Part shown: piece by piece, positions 9,839 to 18,782 of the stretch
Layout of the letters: each line of letters starts with the position of its first letter
How positions within the stretch are numbered: the stretch's first letter is position 1
NCBI GenBank assembly: GCA_016715115.1
Contig: JADKBM010000011.1
Span: forward strand, 124,001 to 188,000
Source: Acidobacteriota bacterium
GTDB taxonomy: Bacteria > Acidobacteriota > Blastocatellia > Pyrinomonadales > Pyrinomonadaceae
Reading direction: 5' to 3'
Length of the DNA stretch: 64,000 nucleotides
Notes under the pieces: model-generated
The model's input: only the letters and a program-made list of their open reading frames with translations
Database searches by the model: none
What the model was told of the DNA's origin: nothing
Program-made: the position numbers and the translations under genes

Positions 9839-10423
9839 TTAGCGACTCGGGCTGACAACGGTTCCACCGCCGCCCAACGCCACGCGATTGTTGTCCGAAG
9901 TTGCTGCGATCACGACTCCCGCGACGGCACCGCCAAAGATAGCTGCCCACAGCCACCACGCCGCTCCGCCATCGTCATCATCGTCGTCATCGTCATCTTT
10001 TGACTTTCCGGTTGAAACTGATTTTCCGGCCGGGACGCTCTTGGTGCCTTCCGGAGTCTTGATGTTCACCGATTCCTTGGCGCCCAATACCGTAATCGTG
10101 CCGCTGGCAAGATCTCCGGTGATCCCTTTTTCGTCGAACGAAAGCGTAACCGTGGTGTTCGGTGCAAGTTCGATCTTACCAAGCGTTCCGACGCTGACCA
10201 CAGCTGTCGCGGATCCCGGGGTTGTGATCGTGCTCGCCGAAAACACAGTGCGACCGCTCTGCGCATCCTGTCCGTTGACGGAAACGCTCGACGATTTGCC
10301 GGAAACCATAAGTTCACCGGTGATCTTTCCGGTTCCGGCCAAGGCGACCATTGAATAAGTTGCGCAAACCGCAACAATCAAGCACATGGAAAGTGCTTTG
10401 CGAATCAGTGTTTTGCTGTTCAT
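9839..10423 (-). CDS. Secreted FecR-like domain protein with poly-aspartate linker and membrane helix
   Basis: 194 residues. Signal peptide ALSMCLIVAVCATYSMVALA, then a FecR-like beta domain (GELMVSGKSSSVSVNGQ, SATAVVSVGTLGKIELAP, TVTLSFDEKGITGDLASG). A run of nine aspartates (KSKDDDDDDDDDGG) precedes the membrane segment AAWWLWAAIFGGAVAGVVIAA. The tail GGGGTVVSPSR mirrors the paralogue 9050-9763. A GAGGAG ribosome-binding site stands 6 bases before the ATG. The Asp run could bind cations or act as a flexible linker; this is inference. The two paralogues are separated by only 75 bases, which suggests tandem duplication, but they have diverged strongly. Confidence 0.7.
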   Translation of the reverse strand: MNSKTLIRKALSMCLIVAVCATYSMVALAGTGKITGELMVSGKSSSVSVNGQDAQSGRTVFSASTITTPGSATAVVSVGTLGKIELAPNTTVTLSFDEKGITGDLASGTITVLGAKESVNIKTPEGTKSVPAGKSVSTGKSKDDDDDDDDDGGAAWWLWAAIFGGAVAGVVIAATSDNNRVALGGGGTVVSPSR

Positions 10424-10478
10424 ATTTCTCCTCTGTATACCGTTAAGTCAATAATTTCAAATCATTCAAACCTTTAGG

Positions 10479-10508
10479 GTTTTAACACGAAATCGTTTCC
10501 TGTGTCAA
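10479..10508 (-). promoter_or_regulatory. Putative sigma-70 promoter for the poly-Asp FecR-like gene
   Basis: On the minus strand a TTGACA box (10503-10508) is followed after 18 bases by TAAAAC (10479-10484). This puts the transcript start about 50 bases before the ATG at 10423. The -35 match is perfect and the -10 match is 4 of 6. Confidence 0.45.
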
Positions 10509-10725
10509 TAAATATTGGACAGAAACGCAAAACTCTAAGGCAAATCCAGTCGACGCCGGACGGCCCAAAAAGCTTAATTTGCATTAGTTTATAACACAGA
10601 AAAGTGCACATTGGAAATGAAAAATGCGAAAAATCCGGAGATTTTTGGCTCTCTGCCGGATCGGTTTCATTCGACCCGTCCAAAAGCCCGGCACGGGCGC
10701 GTAATTCAGCTTGTTTGCGTGATAC

Positions 10726-10754
10726 TTGAAAGGCGTTTCGGATTGAGCTAGATT
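10726..10754 (+). promoter_or_regulatory. Putative sigma-70 promoter of the cytochrome operon
   Basis: TTGAAA (10726-10731), a 17-base spacer and TAGATT (10749-10754) stand about 75 bases before the ATG of the multihaem cytochrome gene. The spacing is ideal; the box matches are 5/6 and 4/6. Confidence 0.45.
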
Positions 10755-10832
10755 AGTTTCGTAAGACCAGCCAAACCACGGGCCGAGATTCAAAATAGTA
10801 ATAAATTGTTCAAGAATGGGGGATTCAGGGTA

Positions 10833-13112
10833 ATGATCAAGGAGTTTAGATTGTTTCGAAGCACTACTAAGTGGGTCAAGGTGGCATTGGTTACCGGCAT
10901 CGGCGCGGCCTGCGTGTTCTTGTTTGCGGACCGCCTGGCGAGCAGTCAGGAACTCGGTGCCGAAGACTATCAGCGCTGGATCTCCGAGACCTACGATTTT
11001 CGCTTCGGCGCCGACAAGCCGTTCAGCCCCGGGAACGCGAATACGTTCAATGGCCAGTTTATCCGCGGCGAGAACTTCATCTCCTCTTCGCGATGTGCCG
11101 CGTGTCACACGGACGTTCATCCGCAGTGGTCTCAATCGGCGCACCGAAACTCATTCCGTGAACCCTTCTATCAGAAAAACGTTACCGACCTTATCAAGCA
11201 GCGCAACATTGCTTTTACCCGGCATTGCGAGTCCTGTCACAATCCCGCGGCCCTTTTTTCGGGCGCGCTGACTGACAAACCGCAGTTCAAGAAACGACCG
11301 TTCGACGAGGAAGGCGTTTCGTGCATCGTTTGCCATACGATCGAGTCGGTCGACGGAAAGGGAATCGGCGGCTATGTGATGGGACAGCCGGCGATGCTGC
11401 AGCGGGCGGACGGGACGAAGATACTCGATGCGCCGGACCAGGAGATCCTCAATAATGTTGGCGATCACCGCCGGGCGATGATGCGCGATCTTCTCAAGAA
11501 ACCGGAATTTTGCGGCGCCTGCCACAAGTCGCAGGTTCCGAAAGAGCTTAACGACTACAAATTCCTTAGGGCGTTCGCCGTCGCCGACGAACTGCAAATG
11601 TCTTCGTTCTCAAAGGAATCGCCGCACCCGTTTTACGTCCGCAACAAAGAGACGTGCAACACGTGCCATATGAAGGACGTCCCGACCAAGAACTTCGACG
11701 TCTCGGCAAAGGACGGAACGATCTCGTCGCACCGCTTTGCCTCGGCGAATACCGCCATCCCGACGTTCTATGGCTACAAGGAACAGCTTGAGGAGGTCGT
11801 CAATTTCCTTCAGGATGACAAGATGGGTGTCGATATCTTCGCGCTTCACCATCGGGCGGAAGGAAAGAGCCGCGACCGACTGATAGCGCCGGTCGATCGC
11901 CGTAACTTCAAGATCGGCGCCGGCGATACATTAACCGCCGATGTCGTCGTTACCAACAAGAACATCGGCCATAGTTTTCCGCCCGAACTTCGGGACTTCT
12001 ACGAGGCTTACGTTGAATTCACGGTGACGGACCTTGGCGACAACATCTTGTATAAGTCCGGATTTTTGAAACCGACCGGCGAACTCGATGAAAAATCGCA
12101 CGCATATAAAACGTATCTCGTGTTTCCCGACGGTTCCCTCAATGATCTTCACCATATCTGGCGGACAAAGGTCGTGGCCCATAATCTGGCCATTCCGTCG
12201 GGGCGTTCGGATCTGGCCCGCTACAAATTCACCGTGCCGACGGGCATCACGGGAGCGATCAAGCTGACCGCAAAGCTTCAGTACCGAAGGTTTACGAGAG
12301 TATTCAGCGACTACGTTCTTGGTCGATCGGTCGATTATCCGATCGTGATGATGGCAAAATCGGAACGCGTGATCCAGATTGGCGAAGAAAACAAGGCACA
12401 AACTCCGGATCCGAAATCGATGCCCGACTGGCGGCGCTGGAACAACTATGGGATCTCGCTGCTCGATCAACGGCAATTCCCGCAGGCCGCCGACGCGTTT
12501 GACGAGGTCATCGATTCGAATTTCAAGGATTATCAGGCTTTTGCGTTTACCAACAAGGCGTTGGCGCTGATGGAAATGGGCGGATGGAAAGAGGCGGAAA
12601 AACTTATCGATAAGGCGATCGCGCTCGACGCCAACAATCTTCGCGCCGTCTTTCAGGCCGGCCGCATCGATCGCGTTCAGAGCCGGCTCGAAGATGCCGA
12701 AGCGAGATTTATCAGCGTTCTCGAGAAGTTTCCGCGAGACCGCCTGACCCTCCAGCAACTCGGCGAACTTGCGAAGATCAAGGCAGATACGGTGGCGCCC
12801 GAATTGCGCAAAGATCAGTTGGGCGTGGCGCGCGGGTACTATGAGCGGATCCTTGCGATCGATCCGGAGGATGTCGGCGCTCATTATAATATGATGATCA
12901 TTTTTCAGAAGCTCGGAATGCGGGACGAGGCCAGGCACGAAGCCAGGATATTTCAGGATTTGAAAGAAGATCAGCAGGTCACATCATTAGCAAGCAACTT
13001 TTTGCAGACAAACTGGCACATAGGAAACGAGTCATTGCCGTTCCACTCGCACGAGTTGCAGCCGTTTCAGATCGCTTGGCAAAAGTTGGATTATCTGGCA
13101 ATGTTGAAGTGA
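10833..13112 (+). CDS. Five-haem cytochrome c (c554-like) fused to C-terminal TPRs
   Basis: 759 residues from the ATG at 10833, which follows a GATTCAGGG purine stretch; the TTG at 10806 in the same frame is less likely. A membrane/signal segment (VALVTGIGAACVFLFADRLA) leads to a secreted protein. Five CXXCH haem c sites are visible: CAACH (88-92), CESCH (132-136), CIVCH (164-168), CGACH (227-231) and CNTCH (275-279). The spacing resembles cytochrome c554/c'-type multihaem proteins. Residues of about 355-520 form a beta-rich domain, and from about 535 to 700 TPR-like helices follow (NNYGISLLDQRQFPQAADAF, YQAFAFTNKALALMEMGGWKEA). It is the first gene of a run with two monohaem cytochromes. Role inferred: periplasmic electron transfer, partner unknown. 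Some multihaem relatives are reductases or oxidases, but no substrate can be named from the sequence. Confidence 0.85.
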   Translation: MIKEFRLFRSTTKWVKVALVTGIGAACVFLFADRLASSQELGAEDYQRWISETYDFRFGADKPFSPGNANTFNGQFIRGENFISSSRCAACHTDVHPQWSQSAHRNSFREPFYQKNVTDLIKQRNIAFTRHCESCHNPAALFSGALTDKPQFKKRPFDEEGVSCIVCHTIESVDGKGIGGYVMGQPAMLQRADGTKILDAPDQEILNNVGDHRRAMMRDLLKKPEFCGACHKSQVPKELNDYKFLRAFAVADELQMSSFSKESPHPFYVRNKETCNTCHMKDVPTKNFDVSAKDGTISSHRFASANTAIPTFYGYKEQLEEVVNFLQDDKMGVDIFALHHRAEGKSRDRLIAPVDRRNFKIGAGDTLTADVVVTNKNIGHSFPPELRDFYEAYVEFTVTDLGDNILYKSGFLKPTGELDEKSHAYKTYLVFPDGSLNDLHHIWRTKVVAHNLAIPSGRSDLARYKFTVPTGITGAIKLTAKLQYRRFTRVFSDYVLGRSVDYPIVMMAKSERVIQIGEENKAQTPDPKSMPDWRRWNNYGISLLDQRQFPQAADAFDEVIDSNFKDYQAFAFTNKALALMEMGGWKEAEKLIDKAIALDANNLRAVFQAGRIDRVQSRLEDAEARFISVLEKFPRDRLTLQQLGELAKIKADTVAPELRKDQLGVARGYYERILAIDPEDVGAHYNMMIIFQKLGMRDEARHEARIFQDLKEDQQVTSLASNFLQTNWHIGNESLPFHSHELQPFQIAWQKLDYLAMLK

Positions 13113-13138
13113 TTTTTGCACGGAAGAGTTTTTAACCT

Positions 13139-13486
13139 ATGCGTATCGCGATCAAGATCGCCAGTTGTGCGGTCATTATTGTTCTTGTCATTTCGGTTTG
13201 GTTTGCATCGCCGGCAAACGTCGAAGCGACGGCGGCTTCCTCGGCGGCGTCACGCAGTTTATTCGTCAGCAATTGCGCGCGTTGCCACGGTGCCGACGGT
13301 GGGGCCGACACGGAAAGCGGTCGGTTGTACGACGTGCCGAACATTGCCGGCGGCCGGTTGCGCCGCAAAAGCAGCAGTCGCTTGACGGCGATCATTTCGA
13401 AAGGCGGCCGCTCGATGCCGGGCTTTGGAAAGAAACTGACGAAAAAACAGATTGCATCGCTCGTCGGATACATTCGCAAGCTTTAA
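13139..13486 (+). CDS. Small secreted monohaem cytochrome c
   Basis: 115 residues with an N-terminal hydrophobic signal (IKIASCAVIIVLVISVWFASPA). One haem site CARCH (residues 46-50) is followed by GADGGADT, and the probable axial methionine is in GGRSMPGFGKKL near residue 98. The C-terminal helix KQIASLVGYIRKL is typical of class I (cytochrome c6/CCCP-like) proteins. It starts 26 bases after the multihaem cytochrome stop and ends 3 bases before the next cytochrome, so the three genes are surely co-transcribed. Role: periplasmic electron shuttle or haem domain partner of the multihaem protein (inferred). Confidence 0.88.
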   Translation: MRIAIKIASCAVIIVLVISVWFASPANVEATAASSAASRSLFVSNCARCHGADGGADTESGRLYDVPNIAGGRLRRKSSSRLTAIISKGGRSMPGFGKKLTKKQIASLVGYIRKL

Positions 13487-13489
13487 TTT

Positions 13490-13813
13490 ATGAAGACCAT
13501 ATCGGCCGGACTTTTGCTCTTTGTTGGATCGCTGATTCTGGCGGCGGATCTGACCGCGCCTGATGCTTCGGCCGGACTTTCAGAGACCGGGGCGGAATTG
13601 TTCAGGAACAACTGCGCGAGGTGTCACGGAGTCGACGCGAAGGGCGGAGAGGGTCCGGATCTGACCGACCCGGAGCGGAAGCAAAAATGGAAGGATTCCG
13701 ACGAACGGATCGTTTTCAAAGTAACCAACGGCGGGCGTCGTATGCCTTCGTTCAGCGACAAACTGACTGCCGAAGAGATCAAGGAAATCGCCGCGTTCGT
13801 TCGCTCGCTTTAG
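13490..13813 (+). CDS. Small secreted monohaem cytochrome c (paralogue)
   Basis: 107 residues, signal peptide SAGLLLFVGSLILAADLTAP. Haem site CARCH at residues 42-46, followed by GVDAKGGEGPDLTDP; probable axial methionine in GGRRMPSFSDKL. C-terminal helix EEIKEIAAFVRSL. It is clearly a sister of the preceding cytochrome and lies 3 bases after it, a likely tandem duplication with translational coupling. A terminator hairpin follows at 13850-13878, closing the cytochrome operon. Confidence 0.88.
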   Translation: MKTISAGLLLFVGSLILAADLTAPDASAGLSETGAELFRNNCARCHGVDAKGGEGPDLTDPERKQKWKDSDERIVFKVTNGGRRMPSFSDKLTAEEIKEIAAFVRSL

Positions 13814-13849
13814 TCTGAGATCTCGGCCGGAACAACGACCAAAACTACC

Positions 13850-13878
13850 AAGAGCAGCGGTTTTGCTCTTTTTTGTTT
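13850..13878 (+). terminator. Rho-independent terminator after the cytochrome genes
   Basis: AAGAGCA (13850-13856) pairs with TGCTCTT (13864-13870) around a 7-base loop, followed by TTTTGTTT. The T-run overlaps the likely start codon region of the next gene, so the hairpin may work partly as an attenuator. Confidence 0.75.
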
Positions 13879-15652
13879 GCCTGAATTGAATACGAAACGC
13901 CACCTTTGTTTATTGTTTTTGTTGTTTCCGCTTTTCTGCGGATCGATACTTTTTGCCCAAACGGCGACACCGACTCCCGAAACCACGGGGAAATCGTACG
14001 ATCTGTCCGAAGTCAAGCGCCCTGCGACCGCCGCACCGCAATTCCCTTCGCCGGTGACCTTCAGCGACATCACCGCCGCAACGAAGATCGATTTTCGCCA
14101 CGTCGCCTCGCCCACAACTCTCAAGTATCTCCCCGAAACAATGAGTGCCGGCGTCGCGTTGATCGACTTCGACAATAACGGCCTGCTCGATGTGTTTCTG
14201 ACAAACGGAGCCTTGATCGAGGAAAAAATGCCGTCCGGCAAGAATCCCGAAAAAATCGATCCGAAGTATTGGAACCGTCTCTACCGGCAACTATCAGACG
14301 GCACATTCGAAGATGTCACCGAACGCAGCGGACTGAGGGGCGAAGGATATTCGTTCGGCGCCGCGGTCGGCGACTACGATCGTGACGGCTTTCAGGATCT
14401 GTTCGTCACGCGCTTTGGCGGGGCGACGCTCTATCGCAACAAAGGAAACGGGACTTTCGAGGATACGACCCAAAAGGCCGGGATCGCGATCGACGGTTGG
14501 CCGACCTCGGCGGGATTCTTCGACTTCGACCGCGACGGCCGGCTCGATCTTTTCATCGCGCGTTACGTCCAATGGAATTTCGAACTCGGCAAGATCTTCT
14601 GCGGGGATATGCGTCCCGGCTACCGGGCGTATTGTCATCCGGATAACTTCCGCCCATCGACCAACGTTCTGCTTCGGCAAAAACCCGACGGCACATTTGA
14701 GAACGTCAGCGAACGATCGAAGGTCGCCGATTCGAAGGGCAAAGCGCTGGGCGTCGCGTTCGGAGATTTTGACGACGATGGCCTGACCGATGTTTTTGTC
14801 GCGAATGACAACTACGAACAACAGCTGTTTCGTAACAACGGCGACGGAACTTTTGAGAATGTCGCATTGCCGGCCGGCGTGGCCTACGACGAACGAGGCC
14901 GCAGATTCGCGGGAATGGGCATCGATATCGCCGACTACGACCTTGACGGGCGGCAGGATGTGATCATCACCGCGCTTTCGAACGAGACCTATCCGCTCTA
15001 CCGCAACGTCGGCGAAATGGCCTTTGATTACGTCACGCAAACCAGCGGCGTGGCGCAGATCTCGATCCTTGGCGCGGGTTGGGGAATCAAATGGATGGAT
15101 GCCGACAACGACGGACGGCGCGACTTATTCGTCGCGCAGAGCCACGTCCTCGACACGATCGAGAAAACGACGACGTTCATCAAGTACAAACAAACGCCGC
15201 TCCTGATGAGAAACACCGAAAAAGGCTTTCAGAACGTATCATTCGCCGCCGGCGAAGCCTTTCAAAGAGATTTTTCGGCGCGCGGCCTGGCAGTCGGCGA
15301 TCTCGATAATGACGGCGACATCGATATCGTTCTGACGCAGACCGACGGACAACCGCTGGTGCTCCGCAACAACGGCACGAAAAATCACTGGATCGGTTTC
15401 GATCTGCGGGGTGACAAGAGCGCGCCGAATGGCGACGGCGCCCGGGTGACTCTCAGCGAAAGCGGTGGTCGGCGCCAGATCGTCGATGCTTCGAACTCGG
15501 GCAGCTATCTTTCGGCCCACGATCACCGGATTCATTTCGGAATTGGTTCCGGGACAAGCGTGAAGTCCGTTGAGATACGTTGGCCGAGCGGGAAGATCCA
15601 ACTTCTGGAAGCACCGGAAATCGACAAGTATCATCTTGTGAAGGAAAAATGA
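13877..15652 (+). CDS. Secreted FG-GAP/VCBS repeat protein with ASPIC/UnbV domain (CRTAC1-like)
   Basis: 591 residues. Signal peptide HLCLLFLLFPLFCGSILFAQ. Seven or so FG-GAP/VCBS calcium-binding repeats of the type DFDNNGLLDVFLTNG, DYDRDGFQDLFVTRFGG, DFDDDGLTDVFVAND and DLDNDGDIDIVLTQ form a beta-propeller. The last 90 residues (NHWIGFDLRGDKSAPNGDGARVTL to VEIRWPSGKIQLLEAP) match the ASPIC/UnbV domain. There is no ATG before the signal peptide; TTG at 13877 or 13886 must be used, with no good ribosome-binding site, directly after a terminator hairpin. Its stop overlaps the start region of the next, paralogous gene. Role unknown: such proteins are surface or periplasmic ligand-binding propellers, and here they stand with cytochromes c. 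Confidence 0.85.
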   Translation: MPELNTKRHLCLLFLLFPLFCGSILFAQTATPTPETTGKSYDLSEVKRPATAAPQFPSPVTFSDITAATKIDFRHVASPTTLKYLPETMSAGVALIDFDNNGLLDVFLTNGALIEEKMPSGKNPEKIDPKYWNRLYRQLSDGTFEDVTERSGLRGEGYSFGAAVGDYDRDGFQDLFVTRFGGATLYRNKGNGTFEDTTQKAGIAIDGWPTSAGFFDFDRDGRLDLFIARYVQWNFELGKIFCGDMRPGYRAYCHPDNFRPSTNVLLRQKPDGTFENVSERSKVADSKGKALGVAFGDFDDDGLTDVFVANDNYEQQLFRNNGDGTFENVALPAGVAYDERGRRFAGMGIDIADYDLDGRQDVIITALSNETYPLYRNVGEMAFDYVTQTSGVAQISILGAGWGIKWMDADNDGRRDLFVAQSHVLDTIEKTTTFIKYKQTPLLMRNTEKGFQNVSFAAGEAFQRDFSARGLAVGDLDNDGDIDIVLTQTDGQPLVLRNNGTKNHWIGFDLRGDKSAPNGDGARVTLSESGGRRQIVDASNSGSYLSAHDHRIHFGIGSGTSVKSVEIRWPSGKIQLLEAPEIDKYHLVKEK

Positions 15653-15654
15653 TC

Positions 15655-17454
15655 ATGAAGACAGTCCTTTTTGTAATCTGCCTCGCGTTGCTTTTTGTGA
15701 CCGCCGTGTTTGCGCAGGACGACCCGCAAGGCGGCGTGTCGACGGGCGAGGCGAAAGTCTATACGTCGCGCCGGACGACCGGTATCGTCGATGACAAGGC
15801 CGCGCGTGTTTTCGAGAACGTCACGGCCGGCACGCCGCTCAAGGATTTTCGATGCGTTTCCGGAGGGAAGGACAAGGAGTATATCCTCGAAGCGACCGCG
15901 TGCACGGTCGCGGTCCTGGACTTTGACAACGACGGCAAGCCCGATATCTTTCTTCTTAACGGTTCGACGATCAACGCTGAACTCGGCAAGGAAGCCGCGC
16001 CCAAGTCCGCGTTATACCGCAATCTGGGCGACTGGAAGTTTGAAGATGTCACCGCGCGGGCGGGCGTCGCCAACGAGCGCTGGGGGATGGGCGTCGCCGC
16101 CGGCGATTTCAACAATGACGGCTTCGCTGATCTTTTCGTCGGCAACTACGGCACTTCACGGCTCTATCAGAACAACGGTGACGGAACCTTTACCGATGTC
16201 GCCGAAAAGGTCGGACTGGCGGTCAAGGGTTGGCATACCGGCGCGAGTTTCGGGGATTACGATCAGGATGGAAGGCTCGATATTTTCATTCCCGCGTACA
16301 TCGATTTCGATTTGAAAAAAATGCCGCCGTCGCCGCTCGATGTCGGCAAGGAAGGCAGCGGCGGGCGCAATTTCTGCCAGTTTCGCGGCCAGCCGGTGAT
16401 GTGCGGGCCGCGCGGCTTGAAAGGCGCGAAGGACAAGCTATTCCGGCAGAAGGCGGACGGCACATTTGAAGAGGTCGGCGACAAGGTGGGCGTCAAGGAC
16501 GACGGAAACTACTACGGCTTTTCGTCTGCCTTCGTCGATGTCGACGACGACCGTGATCTCGATCTGCTGGTCGTCAACGACTCTACCGCAAAGCAGCTTT
16601 ACATCAATAACGGAGACGGCACGTTCGAAGAAACGGGTTACCCGTCCGGCATCGCGCTCAACGAAAACGGTCGTGAACAAGCCGGAATGGGGCTCGGCGT
16701 CGGCGACTATGACAACGACGGCCGCGTGGATTTCCACATCACCAATTTTTCCGATGATTCGAACACGCTCTATCGTAATGATGGCGAAACGAATTTCACC
16801 GACATCACGTTTCAGGCCGGACTCGGCGAAACGACGATTCCGTTTCTCGGTTGGGGAACGTCGTTCATCGATTATGACAACGACGGATGGAAGGACGTGA
16901 TCGTTGCAAACGGTCACGTTTATCCGGTCGTCGACAAGTTCCAGTGGGGCACAAGCTGGGCGCAACAGGTTCTACTGTTTCAAAACAAGATGCCCGACGC
17001 GAAATCTCGTCAGATTCGATTCGAACGCGTCGCCGCGGCGCCGAAAAGCGGACTTGCGGAGTCGGTTTGCGGACGCGGGATGGCGGTCGCCGACTTCGAC
17101 GTTGACGGCAAGATGGATGTCGTCGTCAGCAGTATGGACGGGACGCCGTTGCTGCTCCGGAACGTGAGTCCGCAGCAAAACAATTGGCTTGCGGTCAAAC
17201 TTGTCGGAGACCCGGCGAAAAAGACGCCCCGCGACGGGATCGGCGCAACGGTCTTCGCGACGGTCGGGAAAGTCCGCCAGCGTTTTGACGTTGTAAGCGG
17301 CGCCGGCTACGCGTCGCAGAACGAACAACTCGTCCATTGCGGGCTCGGGATTGCCGAAAAGATCGATTTGCTGGAGATCTTCTGGCCCAACGGGCAGGTC
17401 GAGAAGGTTGAAGTTCCGAAGCTCAACACACGCCTCACCGTGAAACAAAAATGA
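15655..17454 (+). CDS. Secreted FG-GAP/VCBS repeat protein with ASPIC/UnbV domain (paralogue)
   Basis: About 599 residues from ATG 15655 (MKTVLFVICLALLFVTAVFAQ, signal peptide). A second ATG at 15649 overlaps the upstream stop (ATGA). The AAGGA at 15641-15645 is spaced better for 15655. FG-GAP repeats include DFDNDGKPDIFLLNG, DFNNDGFADLFVGNYG, DYDQDGRLDIFIPAY, DVDDDRDLDLLVVND and DYDNDGWKDVIVANG. The C-terminal ASPIC/UnbV part runs from NNWLAVKLVGDP to LEIFWPNGQVEKVEVP. Compared with its upstream sister it keeps the order of repeats and the middle insertion with two cysteines (FCQFRGQPVMCGPRG). Co-translated with it. Function unknown; calcium-dependent extracytoplasmic binding is likely. Confidence 0.87.
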   Translation: MKTVLFVICLALLFVTAVFAQDDPQGGVSTGEAKVYTSRRTTGIVDDKAARVFENVTAGTPLKDFRCVSGGKDKEYILEATACTVAVLDFDNDGKPDIFLLNGSTINAELGKEAAPKSALYRNLGDWKFEDVTARAGVANERWGMGVAAGDFNNDGFADLFVGNYGTSRLYQNNGDGTFTDVAEKVGLAVKGWHTGASFGDYDQDGRLDIFIPAYIDFDLKKMPPSPLDVGKEGSGGRNFCQFRGQPVMCGPRGLKGAKDKLFRQKADGTFEEVGDKVGVKDDGNYYGFSSAFVDVDDDRDLDLLVVNDSTAKQLYINNGDGTFEETGYPSGIALNENGREQAGMGLGVGDYDNDGRVDFHITNFSDDSNTLYRNDGETNFTDITFQAGLGETTIPFLGWGTSFIDYDNDGWKDVIVANGHVYPVVDKFQWGTSWAQQVLLFQNKMPDAKSRQIRFERVAAAPKSGLAESVCGRGMAVADFDVDGKMDVVVSSMDGTPLLLRNVSPQQNNWLAVKLVGDPAKKTPRDGIGATVFATVGKVRQRFDVVSGAGYASQNEQLVHCGLGIAEKIDLLEIFWPNGQVEKVEVPKLNTRLTVKQK

Positions 17455-17572
17455 ACGGTAATTAGTTCTATCGTTATGTCATTGATGTCGGGCCGAATTG
17501 AAAAATCCGGCGAAAAGGTATATCAATGAACATCGTTTGCGCTGGTTGTGTTCAAGCAAGCGCCGCGAAAAG

Positions 17573-18766
17573 ATGAAAAGAATCTACCTTCAACAGGCCA
17601 AAACGCAGATCGCCCGGCCAAACACGATCCGCGACATCAACAAGCAGATTGTCCTGAATTACGTCCGTGATCGGGCGCCGATCTCGAGGGCCGAGATCGC
17701 GCGCGAAACCGCGCTCCAGCGTTCGACCATCTCTGCGATCGTTGAGGATCTGCAGAAGGCCGGATTGATCGAGGAGATCGGGACCGGTGATTCGACGGGC
17801 GGCCGCAAACCCACATTGCTCAGGCTTTTAACGCAAACTCCGGTCGCGATCGGGGTCGATGTGGCGCCGCGGATCACGACCGTCGCGATCGCCGACCTTG
17901 CCGGCAACGTGCTTGAAATGGAACAGTTTCCGTCATTGCCCGATATGGAGCAGATGACGCGCGCCATCATCGAGCGAGTCGCCGCGTTCGCGCTAAAATA
18001 CAAGAACGCCGAACTTGAGGTCGGCATCAGCGTCCCCGGAATTGCCGATCAAACTTCGGGAAACGTTGTTTACATCCCGTTTTTCGGTTGGAGCGACTGG
18101 AATATCGCCGATGCGATCACACACGAAACCGGCCTCTCGGTGACAGTTGAAAACGATGCCAACGCGATTGCCTTGGCCGAATTGTGGTTCGGCGAAGAGA
18201 AGATCCGCCGAACATCGAATTTCATCACGATCCTGGTCGCCGATGGCGTCGGGACGGGAATTATCTTCGACGGGCAGATCTACCGCGGTGAAAAGGGCGC
18301 GGCCGGCGAATTCGGGCATATGATCGTCGGCAAGAATGCTCCGGTTCCGTGCTCCTGCGGGAGCCGGGATTGTTGGGAGGCGCACGCTTCGGAGCGGGCT
18401 GTCCTCGGTCGCTATTTGAGCTACAACGGAAACGGCGAGTCGGTTGATCTTGATTTTGACGGTATTGTCAGATTAGCCGGGAACGATGACGCGCACGCGG
18501 TTAGGGCGTTTCGAGAAACGGCCGGATTTCTCGGAATCGGCATTTCGAACCTCATCGTCGGGCTTAGTCCGCAGGCGATCGTGGTCGCGGGCAAAGTTAC
18601 CAAGGCTTGGCATTTGATCGAATCTGAACTCAATGATATCGCGGACCGCAGCGTTCGCCGCGGTTTACCGAAAACAACGATCTCGGCGTCGACCCTCGGC
18701 GATCTGCCGACGCTGATTGGCGCGCTGAGCTTGGTGCTTGCCCGAAAGTTCGCATCGGCAAGTTAA
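17573..18766 (+). CDS. ROK-family transcriptional repressor (XylR/NagC type)
   Basis: About 397 residues from ATG 17573 (MKRIYLQQAKTQIARPNTIRDINK). An in-frame TTG at 17498 would add an unlikely basic extension. Residues of about 25-85 form a winged helix (ISRAEIARETALQRSTISAIVEDLQKAGLIEE). The ROK sugar-kinase-like domain follows: DVAPRITTVAIADLAGNVLE, ENDANAIALAELWFGEE, VADGVGTGIIFDGQIYRGEKGAAGEFGH, then the zinc-binding cysteines in CSCGSRDCWEAHAS. ROK repressors bind sugars such as glucose or maltose-derived ligands and release DNA. It stands directly upstream of the alpha-glucan locus, so it is the likely local regulator. Inverted repeats around the next promoter are candidate operators. 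Confidence 0.9.
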   Translation: MKRIYLQQAKTQIARPNTIRDINKQIVLNYVRDRAPISRAEIARETALQRSTISAIVEDLQKAGLIEEIGTGDSTGGRKPTLLRLLTQTPVAIGVDVAPRITTVAIADLAGNVLEMEQFPSLPDMEQMTRAIIERVAAFALKYKNAELEVGISVPGIADQTSGNVVYIPFFGWSDWNIADAITHETGLSVTVENDANAIALAELWFGEEKIRRTSNFITILVADGVGTGIIFDGQIYRGEKGAAGEFGHMIVGKNAPVPCSCGSRDCWEAHASERAVLGRYLSYNGNGESVDLDFDGIVRLAGNDDAHAVRAFRETAGFLGIGISNLIVGLSPQAIVVAGKVTKAWHLIESELNDIADRSVRRGLPKTTISASTLGDLPTLIGALSLVLARKFASAS

Positions 18767-18782
18767 ATTCGATAAATTTGTC

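Larger units (their letters stand above)
10424..10832. other. Divergent intergenic region with two promoters
   Basis: About 400 bases separate the minus-strand FecR-like gene from the plus-strand multihaem cytochrome gene. I can support one promoter for each direction (listed separately). The minus-strand open frame that covers part of it and runs into the cytochrome gene has no recognisable product and is rejected. The TTG at 10806 is also rejected as the cytochrome start in favour of ATG 10833. Confidence 0.55.

Noticed and set aside
10584..11144. Minus-strand frame of 186 residues overlapping the cytochrome start
   Set aside because: It overlaps a certain multihaem cytochrome and both predicted promoters, and shows no motif.
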